This document shows positions 8,951 to 17,272 of a stretch of DNA of 64,000 bases, piece after piece. The position numbers were made by a program, and so were the translations under genes. The notes below the pieces were generated by a model that made no database searches, was not told the DNA's origin, and saw only the letters and a program-made list of their open reading frames with translations. The DNA comes from CAZWCX01 sp964632945 (GTDB lineage: Bacteria; Planctomycetota; MHYJ01; WSZJ01; CAZWCX01). Position 1 is the stretch's first letter. The number at the start of each line of letters is the position of its first letter. The stretch is taken from contig CAZWCX010000020.1 of the NCBI GenBank assembly GCA_964632945.1, forward strand, positions 1 through 64,000, given 5' to 3'.

Positions 8951-9160
8951 CCCGGATATTCATGAAGCCGCGTCTGCGGCATCGGGCAGAATCCGCCCGC
9001 GGGCTCCGCTGGCGGCGTCAGCAGCCGGGACCGCGGGGCGACCGGCGGGTGACACGGTGTCGCACGTCGGGCGAGGCAGTCCTGCTCTGGACGGCCTTCA
9101 TGGTCGGCCGGAGCCGGATGGTTCGCGAACCGCGAAGCGGTTCGTCATGGATCCGGGCTA
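8951..9160. repeat. Dispersed hairpin repeat, copy 2 (full length)
   Basis: This full-length copy of about 210 bp runs from CCCGGATATTCATGAAGCC to GTCATGGATCCGGGCTA. The ends are imperfect inverted repeats (CCCGGAT...TCATGA against TCATGGATCCGGG). Inside is a chain of hairpins including CGAACCGC-GAA-GCGGTTCG and the palindrome GGTTCGCGAACC. It fills the gap between the start of the glycosylphosphotransferase gene and the end of the histidine kinase gene, whose TAG stop is its last three bases. I see no ORF in it. It is MITE- or REP-like in structure. Confidence 0.85.
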
Positions 9161-11011
9161 CGCGGGGGACTCCGGGACGGAGAACGGCCGCCAGGGCGCG
9201 GCTCCGGGCTCGAGTTCGATGCGATAGACGGTCCCCTCCTCCGGCACGTCGCGGGCGTCGATCCGGCAACCGAGGAGGTGGCAGAGTGCGCGGGACAGGG
9301 TGAGCTCGAGCCCGGGGCCGAGCCCGGGGGCGCCGTCGGTGCTGGGGGTGTGGAAGAGATCGAACATCGAGCCCGGCGCGTCGCGCGGGATGTGCGCGCC
9401 CGGGTGGATGACTTCGATCGTCGCGGGACGCCCGCCGTCCCCGCCCGCGCCGACGCGGACCAGGATCCGGCCCGGCCGCGAGCCCTTGAGCGCGTGGTCG
9501 ATGACGTGGAGGAGGACCTGCCGCAATTTCACGGGGTCCGTTTCCAGCGGCGACAGCCCATCCGGAATCTCCGCGGCCAGTTCCACGCCCCGCGACCGGG
9601 CCGGGAGTTCCAGCAGGTCGAGAACGTCGCGCACCAGCGCCCCGACCGAGACCGATCGGGTCGAGACGTCGACCCGGCCGGCTTCGATGCGCGACAAGTC
9701 GAGGATCTTGTCGATCATCGCCAGCAGGCGGCTGCCGTTGTCGCGGATCTTCTCGGTGTAGGTGAGATCCTGGTCGCCGAGACGGCCCTCCTTGTTCTTG
9801 CGCAGGACGTTGGCGAAGCCGATTACCGAATTGAGGGGAGTGCGCAATTCGTGACTCACGTTGGCCAGGAACCGGCTCTTGGCCCGATTGGCCTCCTCGG
9901 CCGCGGTCTTGGCCTTCAGCAGCTCATCCGCCGCCTTGCGGTCGGTGATGTCATGTCCGACCGCGTAGAAGACCTGGTCTTCCGGGGACGGACCCGCGCT
10001 CCACAGAAACCAGCGCCAACCGCCGTCCTTGGTGCGAAGCCGCGCCTGGAAGGAGATCACCGACTCGCCCGCGCCCAGCCGGCGCACCAGATCTTCCGCG
10101 GCCGCGCGCTCCTCCTCATGGGTCAGGTGCAGGAATGAGATCGACTGCAACTCGGCGCGCGTGAATCCCGTAACCTTCTCCCAGGCCGGATTGACCCGCC
10201 GGAACTGGCCGTCCAGTCCGCCGATGAAAAAGAGGTCGACGGCGAGCATGAAGAACTGGTCCAGCTCGGCGACCGCGCGCTTGCGCCGCGTGGTCTCGAT
10301 GGCGAGTCGTTCGCGCAGGCCGACGGGACCGCGGAGATAGGCCTCGGCGTAGTGCTGGATGAAACCGGCGAGCCGCGGCTCCTCCTCGAGCAACGGCGTG
10401 AGGGTCGCGCGCACGTTGGGCTCCGACTCGGCGGACACCTGCGGGTGCATTTCGGACCATTGATGGCAGGCACGGAGGTGTTGCAGCAGGCAGGCCCAGG
10501 CCTCATACTTCCGGGAGCCGAGGACCCGCGCCAATTCGGTGCGGGCGCGTTCCGCGCCCGCCGGCTGCAGGTAGAGCAATTCCGTCAGCCAAAGCAGGTC
10601 CGCTTCCATCTCGCCGCCGGGGGCCGGCCAATCGGCCATCGACCCTGGGCTGATCGAGAGCCGCTCCACCGCCGCCTCGGCGTCCGCTTCCCCCGTGGGC
10701 CCGGGCTCGCGCAGCAAGGTGAAGATCTCCCGGCCCGGCACCCCGAGCGCGCGCAGGGCGCAAAGGTGGTGAACCAGGGCGTAGGACACGGGACAGGCAC
10801 GCGACAGGCGGGTGCAGACCAGTTCCCGCAACCGGGGCGGGATCGGGGAATCCCAGTACCCGGCGCGCTCCTGCCGCCAGAGGACCGCCGCCATCTCCGC
10901 GGAGGTGCCGGGAGCGGTGAGCAGGGCCGGGACGTACCCAAGCCGGTCCTGGATTTCCTGTCGCAGGGTCTCCGGGAGGGCCCGGGAGCCCGCGAGCATC
11001 CCGTGGCTCAC
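9158..11011 (-). CDS. AhpD-like/PAS/HisKA sensor histidine kinase with degenerate ATPase domain
   Basis: The 617-residue protein starts with a segment resembling the AhpD/carboxymuconolactone fold (residues about 20-110: LGYVPALLTAP, RACPVSYALVHHLCALRALG). There the usual C-x-x-C-x3-H reads C-x-x-S-x-x-x-x-H. A PAS domain follows (about 250-350), then a HisKA helix pair with an intact H-box, ANVSHELRTPLNSVIGF (His near 386). The C-terminal ATPase region is decayed: the N-box reads IDHALKG instead of N-A-x-K-F, and the G1 box reads IHPGAHI instead of D-x-G-x-G. The GTG start overlaps the upstream kinase's TGA (GTGA). It has no membrane segment, so it is cytoplasmic. It may act as a phosphotransfer or dimerisation partner. 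Confidence 0.75.
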   Translation of the reverse strand: MSHGMLAGSRALPETLRQEIQDRLGYVPALLTAPGTSAEMAAVLWRQERAGYWDSPIPPRLRELVCTRLSRACPVSYALVHHLCALRALGVPGREIFTLLREPGPTGEADAEAAVERLSISPGSMADWPAPGGEMEADLLWLTELLYLQPAGAERARTELARVLGSRKYEAWACLLQHLRACHQWSEMHPQVSAESEPNVRATLTPLLEEEPRLAGFIQHYAEAYLRGPVGLRERLAIETTRRKRAVAELDQFFMLAVDLFFIGGLDGQFRRVNPAWEKVTGFTRAELQSISFLHLTHEEERAAAEDLVRRLGAGESVISFQARLRTKDGGWRWFLWSAGPSPEDQVFYAVGHDITDRKAADELLKAKTAAEEANRAKSRFLANVSHELRTPLNSVIGFANVLRKNKEGRLGDQDLTYTEKIRDNGSRLLAMIDKILDLSRIEAGRVDVSTRSVSVGALVRDVLDLLELPARSRGVELAAEIPDGLSPLETDPVKLRQVLLHVIDHALKGSRPGRILVRVGAGGDGGRPATIEVIHPGAHIPRDAPGSMFDLFHTPSTDGAPGLGPGLELTLSRALCHLLGCRIDARDVPEEGTVYRIELEPGAAPWRPFSVPESPA

Positions 11012-12918
11012 GACCGTCGCTCCTCTCTGGCCCGGAGATCCAGATCGCGCAGGGCCTGCTCGAGATCGCGCTCGACCTTCTCCCAGCTCTGGTACGCGGG
11101 GATACTCTCGGCCTCGACTCTCCCCAGGTCCGCGCGCACTTCCTCCCGGTCGCTGACCAGGACCACGGGAAGCCGCCGCAGACGGGTCTCGCGCCGGATC
11201 GCGTCGACGAACGGAAGACCCTCCCGCACCGGCGCGGCCAGACCGACGATGACCAGGTCGGGCGTGACCAGCCGCATACGCTCCATCGCCTCCGCGCAGG
11301 AATCGACGGCCAACAGTCGCGCCCCGGCCTCTTCCAGGTATTCCGCCATCAGCCGGCGGTCGTCCTCGTCCTCCTCGATCAGCAGGGCGAGAGGGGCGGG
11401 GGATCCGAACGAACGCTGCAGCAGGGCGCGCACGTCGCGGCGCGTGACCGGCTCGTCCAGGAAGTCGACCGCGCCGAGCACGATGCCCCGATTTTCCCTC
11501 GCCACGACGCTGACCACGACGACCGGAAGGTCGCGCGACTCCGGATCCGCGCGCAGCGCCCGCAGCACGTCCCAGGCACAGATGCGCGGCATCATCAGGT
11601 CCAGGAGGATGAGATCCGGGCGTTGTTCCCGCGCCAGCCGCAGACCCTGCTCCCCGGAAGTGGCATGAATGGTTTCGAATCCGGCCCCTTGGACCCAGCG
11701 GGTGAGCAGGAGTCGGGAGTGGGACTCGTCGTCGATGACCAGGATCCGCGGGGACCGGAATCCGGCGGGGACCGGACGGGTCCCCGCGGGGTGGGAGCGG
11801 GACTCCGAACCGGGCCGTTCCGCGCCCGCCGGGGCGACCCGGATCGGCCACCCGAGGTGGACGCTGAAGGTGGAGCCCTTTCCCGGTTCACTCGCCGCGT
11901 CGATTCGAAACCCCATGCGATCGCAAAGCGAACGGGAGATCGCCAGTCCCAGCCCGGCCCCCTCCGCCGCCCGCGGACGCCCCGGATCGTTTTGAAACGG
12001 TTCGAACAGCGCCGCGACCTGGGCGCGCGCCATCCCCACGCCGGTATCGGCCACGTCGATCCGCACGGGACGCCGCGTCGACGGATCGACCTCGACTCGC
12101 ACGACCACCGATCCACGCGGGGTGAACTTGATCGCGTTGCCGATGAGATTGACCAGCACCTGCTTGAGTCGGTCGGCATCGGTTTGAATCGGCAGCGCCT
12201 CCGAGGGGAGCTCCGCAACCAGGCGGACCTCGCGTTCGCCGACCTGCGACTCCATCTGCGCCATCGTCTCCTTCACCAGCGTCTGAAGGGAGACGGGCGC
12301 GATCCTGAGTTCGAGATGGCCGGACTCGATCTTGGAGAGGTCGAGGATCTGGTTCACCAGGTTAAGCAGGTGAAGGGCATTTTCGTGGACACGACCGACA
12401 TAGGTCGCGTCCTGTTCGCCCAGGATGGGCGCGCCTTTCTTGAGCAGCAGGCGGGAGAAGCCGATGATCGAGCTCAGGGGGGTGCGCAGTTCGTGGCTCA
12501 GATTCGCGACGAACGAACTCCGGGCGTTGTCGACGTCGGCGGCCCGTTCGGCCGACATCTTGAGGGACTCCGTCTGGCGCTTGAGCACTTCATTCAGACG
12601 GCGGAGGGAAGTCTCACGCTCAAGCGCTTCGCGCAGGCGAAGGTCGAAGGCCGAAATGGCGGCGGCGAGGAAATCCGCCGCGCGCGCGGCGAGGGAAGTC
12701 CCGGCATCGCCGCGCTCCGCCAACGCCTCGGCCAACCCGGCGCGGTGTACCGCCAGGAGATCGCCCAACCCGAGGCCGTGCTGCAGCGCTTCCGGCCCCA
12801 GCGCGGCCGCCTCCTCCGCACCATGAGCCCTCTCCGCCGCAGCGAGGCTGCGGCGCAGCGCATGGGCATAGCGCTCGGAGAAGGAAAGGGGCGCAGAGTC
12901 GATGGCGCTTCTCCTCAT
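11008..12918 (-). CDS. Hybrid histidine kinase (RsbU_N-like, HisKA, HATPase, two receivers)
   Basis: The 636-residue cytoplasmic protein has an N-terminal helical region (ERYAHALRRSLAAAE through LGDLLAVHRAGLAEAL) resembling the RsbU N-terminal domain. A coiled coil and HisKA follow (ANLSHELRTPLSSIIGF, His near 140), then a complete ATPase (NLIGNAIKF, DTGVGM, GAGLGLAIS). Two receivers end it. Receiver 1 (about 383-506) keeps the acidic pair DDE and the acceptor Asp in LLDLMMP, but the conserved Lys is Glu (FLDEPV). Receiver 2 (about 508-623) lacks the acceptor Asp (VIVGLAAP) and is probably a pseudo-receiver. It is coupled by GTGA overlap to the second kinase. Confidence 0.85.
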   Translation of the reverse strand: MRRSAIDSAPLSFSERYAHALRRSLAAAERAHGAEEAAALGPEALQHGLGLGDLLAVHRAGLAEALAERGDAGTSLAARAADFLAAAISAFDLRLREALERETSLRRLNEVLKRQTESLKMSAERAADVDNARSSFVANLSHELRTPLSSIIGFSRLLLKKGAPILGEQDATYVGRVHENALHLLNLVNQILDLSKIESGHLELRIAPVSLQTLVKETMAQMESQVGEREVRLVAELPSEALPIQTDADRLKQVLVNLIGNAIKFTPRGSVVVRVEVDPSTRRPVRIDVADTGVGMARAQVAALFEPFQNDPGRPRAAEGAGLGLAISRSLCDRMGFRIDAASEPGKGSTFSVHLGWPIRVAPAGAERPGSESRSHPAGTRPVPAGFRSPRILVIDDESHSRLLLTRWVQGAGFETIHATSGEQGLRLAREQRPDLILLDLMMPRICAWDVLRALRADPESRDLPVVVVSVVARENRGIVLGAVDFLDEPVTRRDVRALLQRSFGSPAPLALLIEEDEDDRRLMAEYLEEAGARLLAVDSCAEAMERMRLVTPDLVIVGLAAPVREGLPFVDAIRRETRLRRLPVVLVSDREEVRADLGRVEAESIPAYQSWEKVERDLEQALRDLDLRAREERRS

Positions 12919-12958
12919 GCGGATCCCGGAGCCGCCGCAGGCACCGTCCCGTTCACGG

Positions 12959-13366
12959 CTACCGGAGTCGCCGCGTGATCGCGCCAAGCAGCGCCATTTC
13001 GTCCAGGATCGGCTTGGTCAGATAGTCGTCGAAGCCGGCTTGCAGAAACTTCTCCCGGTCCCCCGCCATCGCATGCGCGGTCAACGCGATGACCGGCAGC
13101 GACTTGAGACGATCGTGCGCCCGAATGTGCGAAAGCACTTCGACTCCATCCATGGTCGGAAGCGAGATGTCCAGGAGCACCAGGTCGGGCATGGCTCGCT
13201 GGAGCCCCTCGAGCGCCTCCTGGCCGTTTTCATACTCCCGAACATCGAATTGGTCATCCAGGATGGCGCGCAACAGCAAGCGATTGTCCGCATTATCCTC
13301 CACCACCGCAATCGCTTTCTTCACTTCAACCTCCGACCAGGGAGAACCGGAATCTGCCTCGGTCAA
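12959..13366 (-). CDS. Single-domain response regulator (CheY-like)
   Basis: The 135-residue protein is essentially one receiver domain with an intact active site: EDN near the N-terminus, acceptor Asp in LLDISLPTMDG, Thr in ALTAHA and Lys in YLTKPI. It has no output domain, so it should relay phosphate or work by protein contact. Its ATG overlaps the stop of the HPt gene as ATGA, which indicates stoichiometric co-translation with its likely phosphate partner. The hybrid kinase follows about 40 bp downstream. Confidence 0.88.
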   Translation of the reverse strand: MTEADSGSPWSEVEVKKAIAVVEDNADNRLLLRAILDDQFDVREYENGQEALEGLQRAMPDLVLLDISLPTMDGVEVLSHIRAHDRLKSLPVIALTAHAMAGDREKFLQAGFDDYLTKPILDEMALLGAITRRLR

Positions 13367-13716
13367 CGGGCCGCCTCGAGCCAGGACTTGACCCGCGCGT
13401 ACTCCGCCTCCAATTCGTCCAGCCGGGCGTTCACGTCGCCGAGCCGATTCGCCTCCCCCATTTCCTCCAACCGCTCACAGAGCGCCATCATCGCCATGGC
13501 CCCCAGCTGTCCGCTGCTGGATTTCAGCGCGTGCATCGGCATCCGAACGGCGGCTCCGTCCCCCGTTGCCCCCCCCGCGCGGGCGCGCGCGATCCGTTCG
13601 GGCGTCTGGCGAACAAACAGGTCGATCAACTGCTGAAGGAGTTTTTCTCCCCCCAGACGCCGAAGCCGTTCGATGGCGGAATCGTCGGTGGCGGAACGAG
13701 GCGAGACGTCGTACAT
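13363..13716 (-). CDS. HPt domain histidine phosphotransfer protein
   Basis: The 117-residue all-helical protein contains the HPt signature MHALKSSSGQLGA with its phosphorylatable His near residue 62, close to the family H-x-L-K-G-s-a form. The preceding helix (LLQQLIDLFVRQTPERIARAR) matches the HPt F-x-x-x-x-P-x-x-L region. It should shuttle phosphate between receivers, most directly those of the adjacent hybrid kinase and the overlapping CheY-like protein. It is the first gene of the four-gene unit 13716 to 9158. Confidence 0.85.
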   Translation of the reverse strand: MYDVSPRSATDDSAIERLRRLGGEKLLQQLIDLFVRQTPERIARARAGGATGDGAAVRMPMHALKSSSGQLGAMAMMALCERLEEMGEANRLGDVNARLDELEAEYARVKSWLEAAR

Positions 13717-13914
13717 GATCGTACCTCACAGCCAGACCCGGGGCGACTTCGCTCTCCCGGGGAGCCTGAACCCGGACCTCGAACTTGCCCGCGCCGGATT
13801 GCGCGGGAGGAGGCTCCCGCCCCCACGGACCGGGCTGAATCCGTTCCATCGGTCACCGTAGCCGACGCCCACGCCGATGTCAAGGCGGCGGCCGGGCGCG
13901 ACCCGCCGTGCGCA

Positions 13915-14304
13915 TCAGGACGGCAGGACACACGGCTGGATCTGCCCCCCTTCGATCTGACCGATGACCTCCAGCAGCTCTTCGAGCGAGAACGGCTTTT
14001 CCAGATAGGCCAGGCAACCGTTCATCCGGGCCCGCGATTTGGTCTCCGGGTCCTTCCGTCCCGAGATTACCACGATCGGAATGTCGGAGGTGTCCCAGTG
14101 GCTGGTAATCCACTTCGCGAACTCATGCCCATCGATTCCGGGCATCATGATGTCCAGAAGGACGAGATCGAACCGGGCCATCTGGACGTACACCATGGCT
14201 TCCCCGGCGGTCGCCGCGGTGGTCACATGGTGTCCGCGCCGCCCCAACAGCCCCCGCAGGAGCGTAAGGGTGTCCTTCTCGTCGTCGATCACCAGGATAC
14301 GCAT
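13915..14304 (-). CDS. Single-domain response regulator (CheY-like)
   Basis: This 129-residue receiver-only protein has DDE near residue 7, acceptor Asp in LLDIMMPGIDG, Ser in VVISGR and Lys in YLEKPF, so it should be phosphorylatable. Its ATG shares a base with the stop of the preceding receiver gene (TGATG), showing translational coupling. The C-terminal tail is short and has no DNA-binding domain. A gap of about 200 bp separates it from the HPt gene, so it may belong to the upstream transcript. Confidence 0.87.
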   Translation of the reverse strand: MRILVIDDEKDTLTLLRGLLGRRGHHVTTAATAGEAMVYVQMARFDLVLLDIMMPGIDGHEFAKWITSHWDTSDIPIVVISGRKDPETKSRARMNGCLAYLEKPFSLEELLEVIGQIEGGQIQPCVLPS

Positions 14305-14711
14305 CAGGCTTCTCCTTGCGGCTGCCAGCGCAGCGCCTCTTCCACGCCTTCGACCAGGGTCCGTTCGTGGGCCGGCTTGTACAGGTAACGACAGACCGTC
14401 TCCAGCCCGTCCAACCCGCTGCCGACCGGAAACGAACTCGCGCCCGTGATCATGACCACCGGAATGCGGGCGGTGGCGGCGCGCTGGGAGAGCTCGCGGG
14501 CGATTTCGATGCCGTTCCGGCCGGGGAGCAGGATGTCCATCAGAATCACGTCGGGTTTGAGGGTCTCCACGCGTTGCAGCGCCTGCTCCCCGCTCTCGGC
14601 GATGTTTACCGCGTAGCCGACGCTCTTCAGGATATGAGAATGCACCATGGCCGTAGCCAGGTCATCTTCCACCACCAGCACCCTTCGGATCCGCGTCGCG
14701 GCCGTGGTCAT
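14304..14711 (-). CDS. Single-domain response regulator (CheY-like)
   Basis: The 135-residue receiver has EDD near residue 15, acceptor Asp in LMDILLPGRNG, Thr in MITGA and Lys in YLYKPA, all intact. The sequence between beta-4 and the Lys is longer than typical (SFPVGSGLDGLETVCR). It is co-transcribed with the next receiver gene through a TGATG overlap. With the HPt, the two kinases and the third free receiver it forms a multistep phosphorelay set with no dedicated DNA-binding output inside the operon. Confidence 0.87.
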   Translation of the reverse strand: MTTAATRIRRVLVVEDDLATAMVHSHILKSVGYAVNIAESGEQALQRVETLKPDVILMDILLPGRNGIEIARELSQRAATARIPVVMITGASSFPVGSGLDGLETVCRYLYKPAHERTLVEGVEEALRWQPQGEA

Positions 14712-14803
14712 CGAGGCTCACCTCAAAACAGGGACCGATGCAGGTCCAAAACCCCAAGGTCCGCCGGCGCGGAACCGAAGTCCCGGCGCCGCCGCGGAGA
14801 TCG

Positions 14804-15676
14804 TCACTCGCGCACGCGCACGAGCAGCAGGGGGGACGGCACGGAGTGGAGCACCTTCTCCGTCGTCCCGCCGAAGAACAAGGCCCGGAAACCGCTGCGA
14901 CCGTGCGTGGTCATGGCCACCAGATCCGCCCGCCATTCCGCGGCCGCCTTCTGGATCTCGACCGAGGGCTCACCCTGCCGCAGGACAGGCTCTCCGGCCC
15001 GCACGCCCCGCTCCTTCAGTGTGGCGGTCAACCGGTCCAGGTAGACCTTTCCCTCTTCCGTCAGTTTCTTCGCCGGACCGCCGAAGCGTGTGCGCAGGAT
15101 CGTGTTCATCGGCACGACATGGAGGAGGCGCACCTCGGCATCACAGCGACGCAGGAATTCGCCGACTTCCTTCAGGATCACCTCTGCGGTCGGCGACCCG
15201 TCGAGAGGGATCAGGATGCGTTCGAACTTCCCCGGCGGCAGCGACACGTCCGGCACCCCGCCCTCCTGGATGCGAACCAGGAACATGGGGGTCGAGAGGA
15301 CGCGGAGACACTTGTGCGCCACGCTGCCGAATCCGTGCCCCGGACGGCCGCTGGCGCCGTGGGTCGCCATGGCCACCAGGTCGATCGCGGTGCCGCGCAC
15401 GTAGGTTTCGATCGCCTCGTGCGCCGGTCCGGCCGCCATGTCCCAGCGCACCCGTCCGCCCCGCGATTCCAGAATTCGGCGGAGGGTCTCGAGATACTGC
15501 GCGGTCTCCTCTTCGCTGGACAACTTCAAGTCCACGCCTGCCCCCGCCGCGACCGATTCCGCCACTCGCAGCAGGTGGACCTCCGCCTCAAACAGGTGCG
15601 CCAACCGCTCCGCAAACGGCAAGGCATTTTCCGCATACCGGGAGCCGTCCAGCGGGACCAGGATTCTTCGATACAT
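14804..15676 (-). CDS. Universal stress protein, two UspA domains
   Basis: The 290-residue protein is a tandem UspA pair (residues about 1-140 and 148-290), each starting with the R-I-L-x-P-L-D-G-S strand. The second half has the ATP-binding loop THGRSGFRALFFGGTTEKVL, close to G-x2-G-x9-G-S/T. In the first half the loop is THGASGRPGHGFGSVAHKCL. Such tandem proteins bind ATP and support survival under stress or growth arrest. It is divergent from another tandem UspA gene across a 613-bp gap and lies just upstream of the receiver genes. Confidence 0.9.
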   Translation of the reverse strand: MYRRILVPLDGSRYAENALPFAERLAHLFEAEVHLLRVAESVAAGAGVDLKLSSEEETAQYLETLRRILESRGGRVRWDMAAGPAHEAIETYVRGTAIDLVAMATHGASGRPGHGFGSVAHKCLRVLSTPMFLVRIQEGGVPDVSLPPGKFERILIPLDGSPTAEVILKEVGEFLRRCDAEVRLLHVVPMNTILRTRFGGPAKKLTEEGKVYLDRLTATLKERGVRAGEPVLRQGEPSVEIQKAAAEWRADLVAMTTHGRSGFRALFFGGTTEKVLHSVPSPLLLVRVRE

Positions 15677-16289
15677 GGACTCTCCTTCCCTCTGCCCCGG
15701 CTCGGAGGGGCAAAGTACTCCGGTTTCGGAACTGCTGCACTACTGCGACTCGCAAATTCTACGCCGGGAGAAACCTGTGATCGGCGGAGGTGACAGCGCC
15801 TCGCGCAGATGACCCAAGTGGTTTGGACCGGCGCAATCACGGTGACTCTCCAGACCGAGAATCGCACCGGCGAGCGGGTGGCCAGGACGACGGGCGTCTC
15901 GCTCGTGCGACATTGCCGCTCCGAGATCCCACCATTGTGACAGATTTGCTCGGGGCGATCTTGCCGGCCGGGGGCCGAAGGGACTTTGCGCCCGGGCGCC
16001 GCCGGCGTCGCCCTCCCATTCTCACGGGAGAGGATGCGGCGGCGCGGCTGGACCGCCGGGGGGTTCCCGCTAGAACGCCACGACCGTGCCGAAGTCGGCA
16101 CGTGGGTTGCTGCCCTTCATCTTCTGTGCCGTGCGGCGGCGCGAGACGAGTTGGAACCAGGATCCTCCGACGCGGAGCGGGGACCCCTCGGCTTCGTTCG
16201 CGGATCGGCCGAACGGGGAAGAGGAGGCGATTCCCCGGACAGGGAGGGAACGGCGCCAAGGCGAGTGTGGATCCTGCAGGAGGCATCCC
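15677..16289. other. Divergent regulatory region between two UspA genes
   Basis: These 613 bp separate two divergent tandem UspA genes and contain no plausible gene. The part nearest the minus-strand gene (15720-15780) is AT-richer than its surroundings. A sigma-54-like element lies at 16096-16111 facing the plus-strand gene. The long spacer would allow an upstream activator site and DNA looping. Confidence 0.45.
16096..16111 (+). promoter_or_regulatory. Candidate sigma-54 (-24/-12) promoter
   Basis: The sequence CGGCACGTGGGTTGCT matches the sigma-54 consensus T-G-G-C-A-C-G-N4-T-T-G-C-A/T at all fixed positions except the first T, with the required -24/-12 spacing. It would give a leader of about 165 nt before the UspA gene at 16290. 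An NtrC-type activator gene is the next gene on the right. One match can occur by chance in a GC-rich window. Confidence 0.35.
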
Positions 16290-17201
16290 ATGTTTGAACG
16301 AATCGTCATCCCGCTGAACGGCACGCCGCACGCCGAGGCGGTGATTCCCGAGGCGCTCAAGTACTTCCATTCCCCGAACCTGGAACTCGATCTGCTCACG
16401 GTGGTGGATCCGGAGTCCACGCGCCTCGCCACCGCGGCGCCGACCGTCACCTCGAGCGGGCATGCCGCCAAGGAGTACCTGGATCGGATGGCGCACAATC
16501 TCGAGGAGCGGGGCATTCATGCCCGCGTGGACGTGCGGTTCGGCCCCACGCCCGCGAAGATCCTGGAGCATGCCACGCAGTCGCGCGCGAGTTTGATTGC
16601 GATCGCGACGCGCGGCCGATCCGGGCTCGGCCGATTGGTGCGGGGCAGCACGGCAGAGTCGGTCCTGCGGAAGTCGCCGGTCCCGCTGTTGATGATCCGC
16701 GGCGGGGGCAATCTTCCGGCGGCGGCCGAATCCGCGCGTCCGGGCGGTATACCCCGCATCCTGGTGCCGCTGGACGGCACCATGGAGGCGGAATCGATCC
16801 TCCCGTACGCCCGTTATCTTTGCCGGCGGGTCAAGGGCCGGATCGAACTGTTGCGCGTGATCGAGTTCATTCCCGTCCTGCATGGGGACGAGGGGGTGAT
16901 GGAAGGTGCGTTCGACCACGCGACGTTGGGAGCGGGCGACTACCTGCGCGGGATGGGCGACCGGCTGCGGGAGGACGGGCTCGAAGTGGAGCAGACGGTC
17001 GTCCGCGCGTCCCCGACCGAAGGGATCCTGGACCGGGCGAATTCCGGAACGATCCACCTGGTGGCGATGTCCACGCACGGACGTCGCGGCATCCGGCGCC
17101 TGCTCCTCGGCAGCATCGTGGAGTCCGTGCTCCGCCAGTTGCGGGTGCCTCTCTTCACGATGCGCCTGCGCGCGACGGTCCCGGCATCCGATCCGTCGTG
17201 A
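16290..17201 (+). CDS. Universal stress protein, two UspA domains
   Basis: The 303-residue tandem UspA protein has halves at residues about 1-140 and 153-295. Nucleotide-binding loops are visible in both: TRGRSGLGRLVRGSTAESVL and THGRRGIRRLLLGSIVESVL. The ATG at 16290 has AGGAGG 7-12 nt upstream, which decides the start over the longer open frame. It is predicted to be an ATP-binding stress protein. It converges with the NtrC-type regulator gene, and its only promoter candidate is of sigma-54 type. Confidence 0.9.
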   Translation: MFERIVIPLNGTPHAEAVIPEALKYFHSPNLELDLLTVVDPESTRLATAAPTVTSSGHAAKEYLDRMAHNLEERGIHARVDVRFGPTPAKILEHATQSRASLIAIATRGRSGLGRLVRGSTAESVLRKSPVPLLMIRGGGNLPAAAESARPGGIPRILVPLDGTMEAESILPYARYLCRRVKGRIELLRVIEFIPVLHGDEGVMEGAFDHATLGAGDYLRGMGDRLREDGLEVEQTVVRASPTEGILDRANSGTIHLVAMSTHGRRGIRRLLLGSIVESVLRQLRVPLFTMRLRATVPASDPS

Positions 17202-17272
17202 CGTCGGGCCGCTGGGGGTCCGATCCCGACCGGCCGGAGAAGCCCGGCGGGGCGGGGCGCGACCGCGGCCCC

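Noticed and set aside
6278..8965. Plus-strand ORF of 895 codons across the glycan cluster
   Set aside because: It is antisense to the oxidoreductase and glycosylphosphotransferase genes, whose catalytic motifs are intact. Composition is that of a shadow frame.
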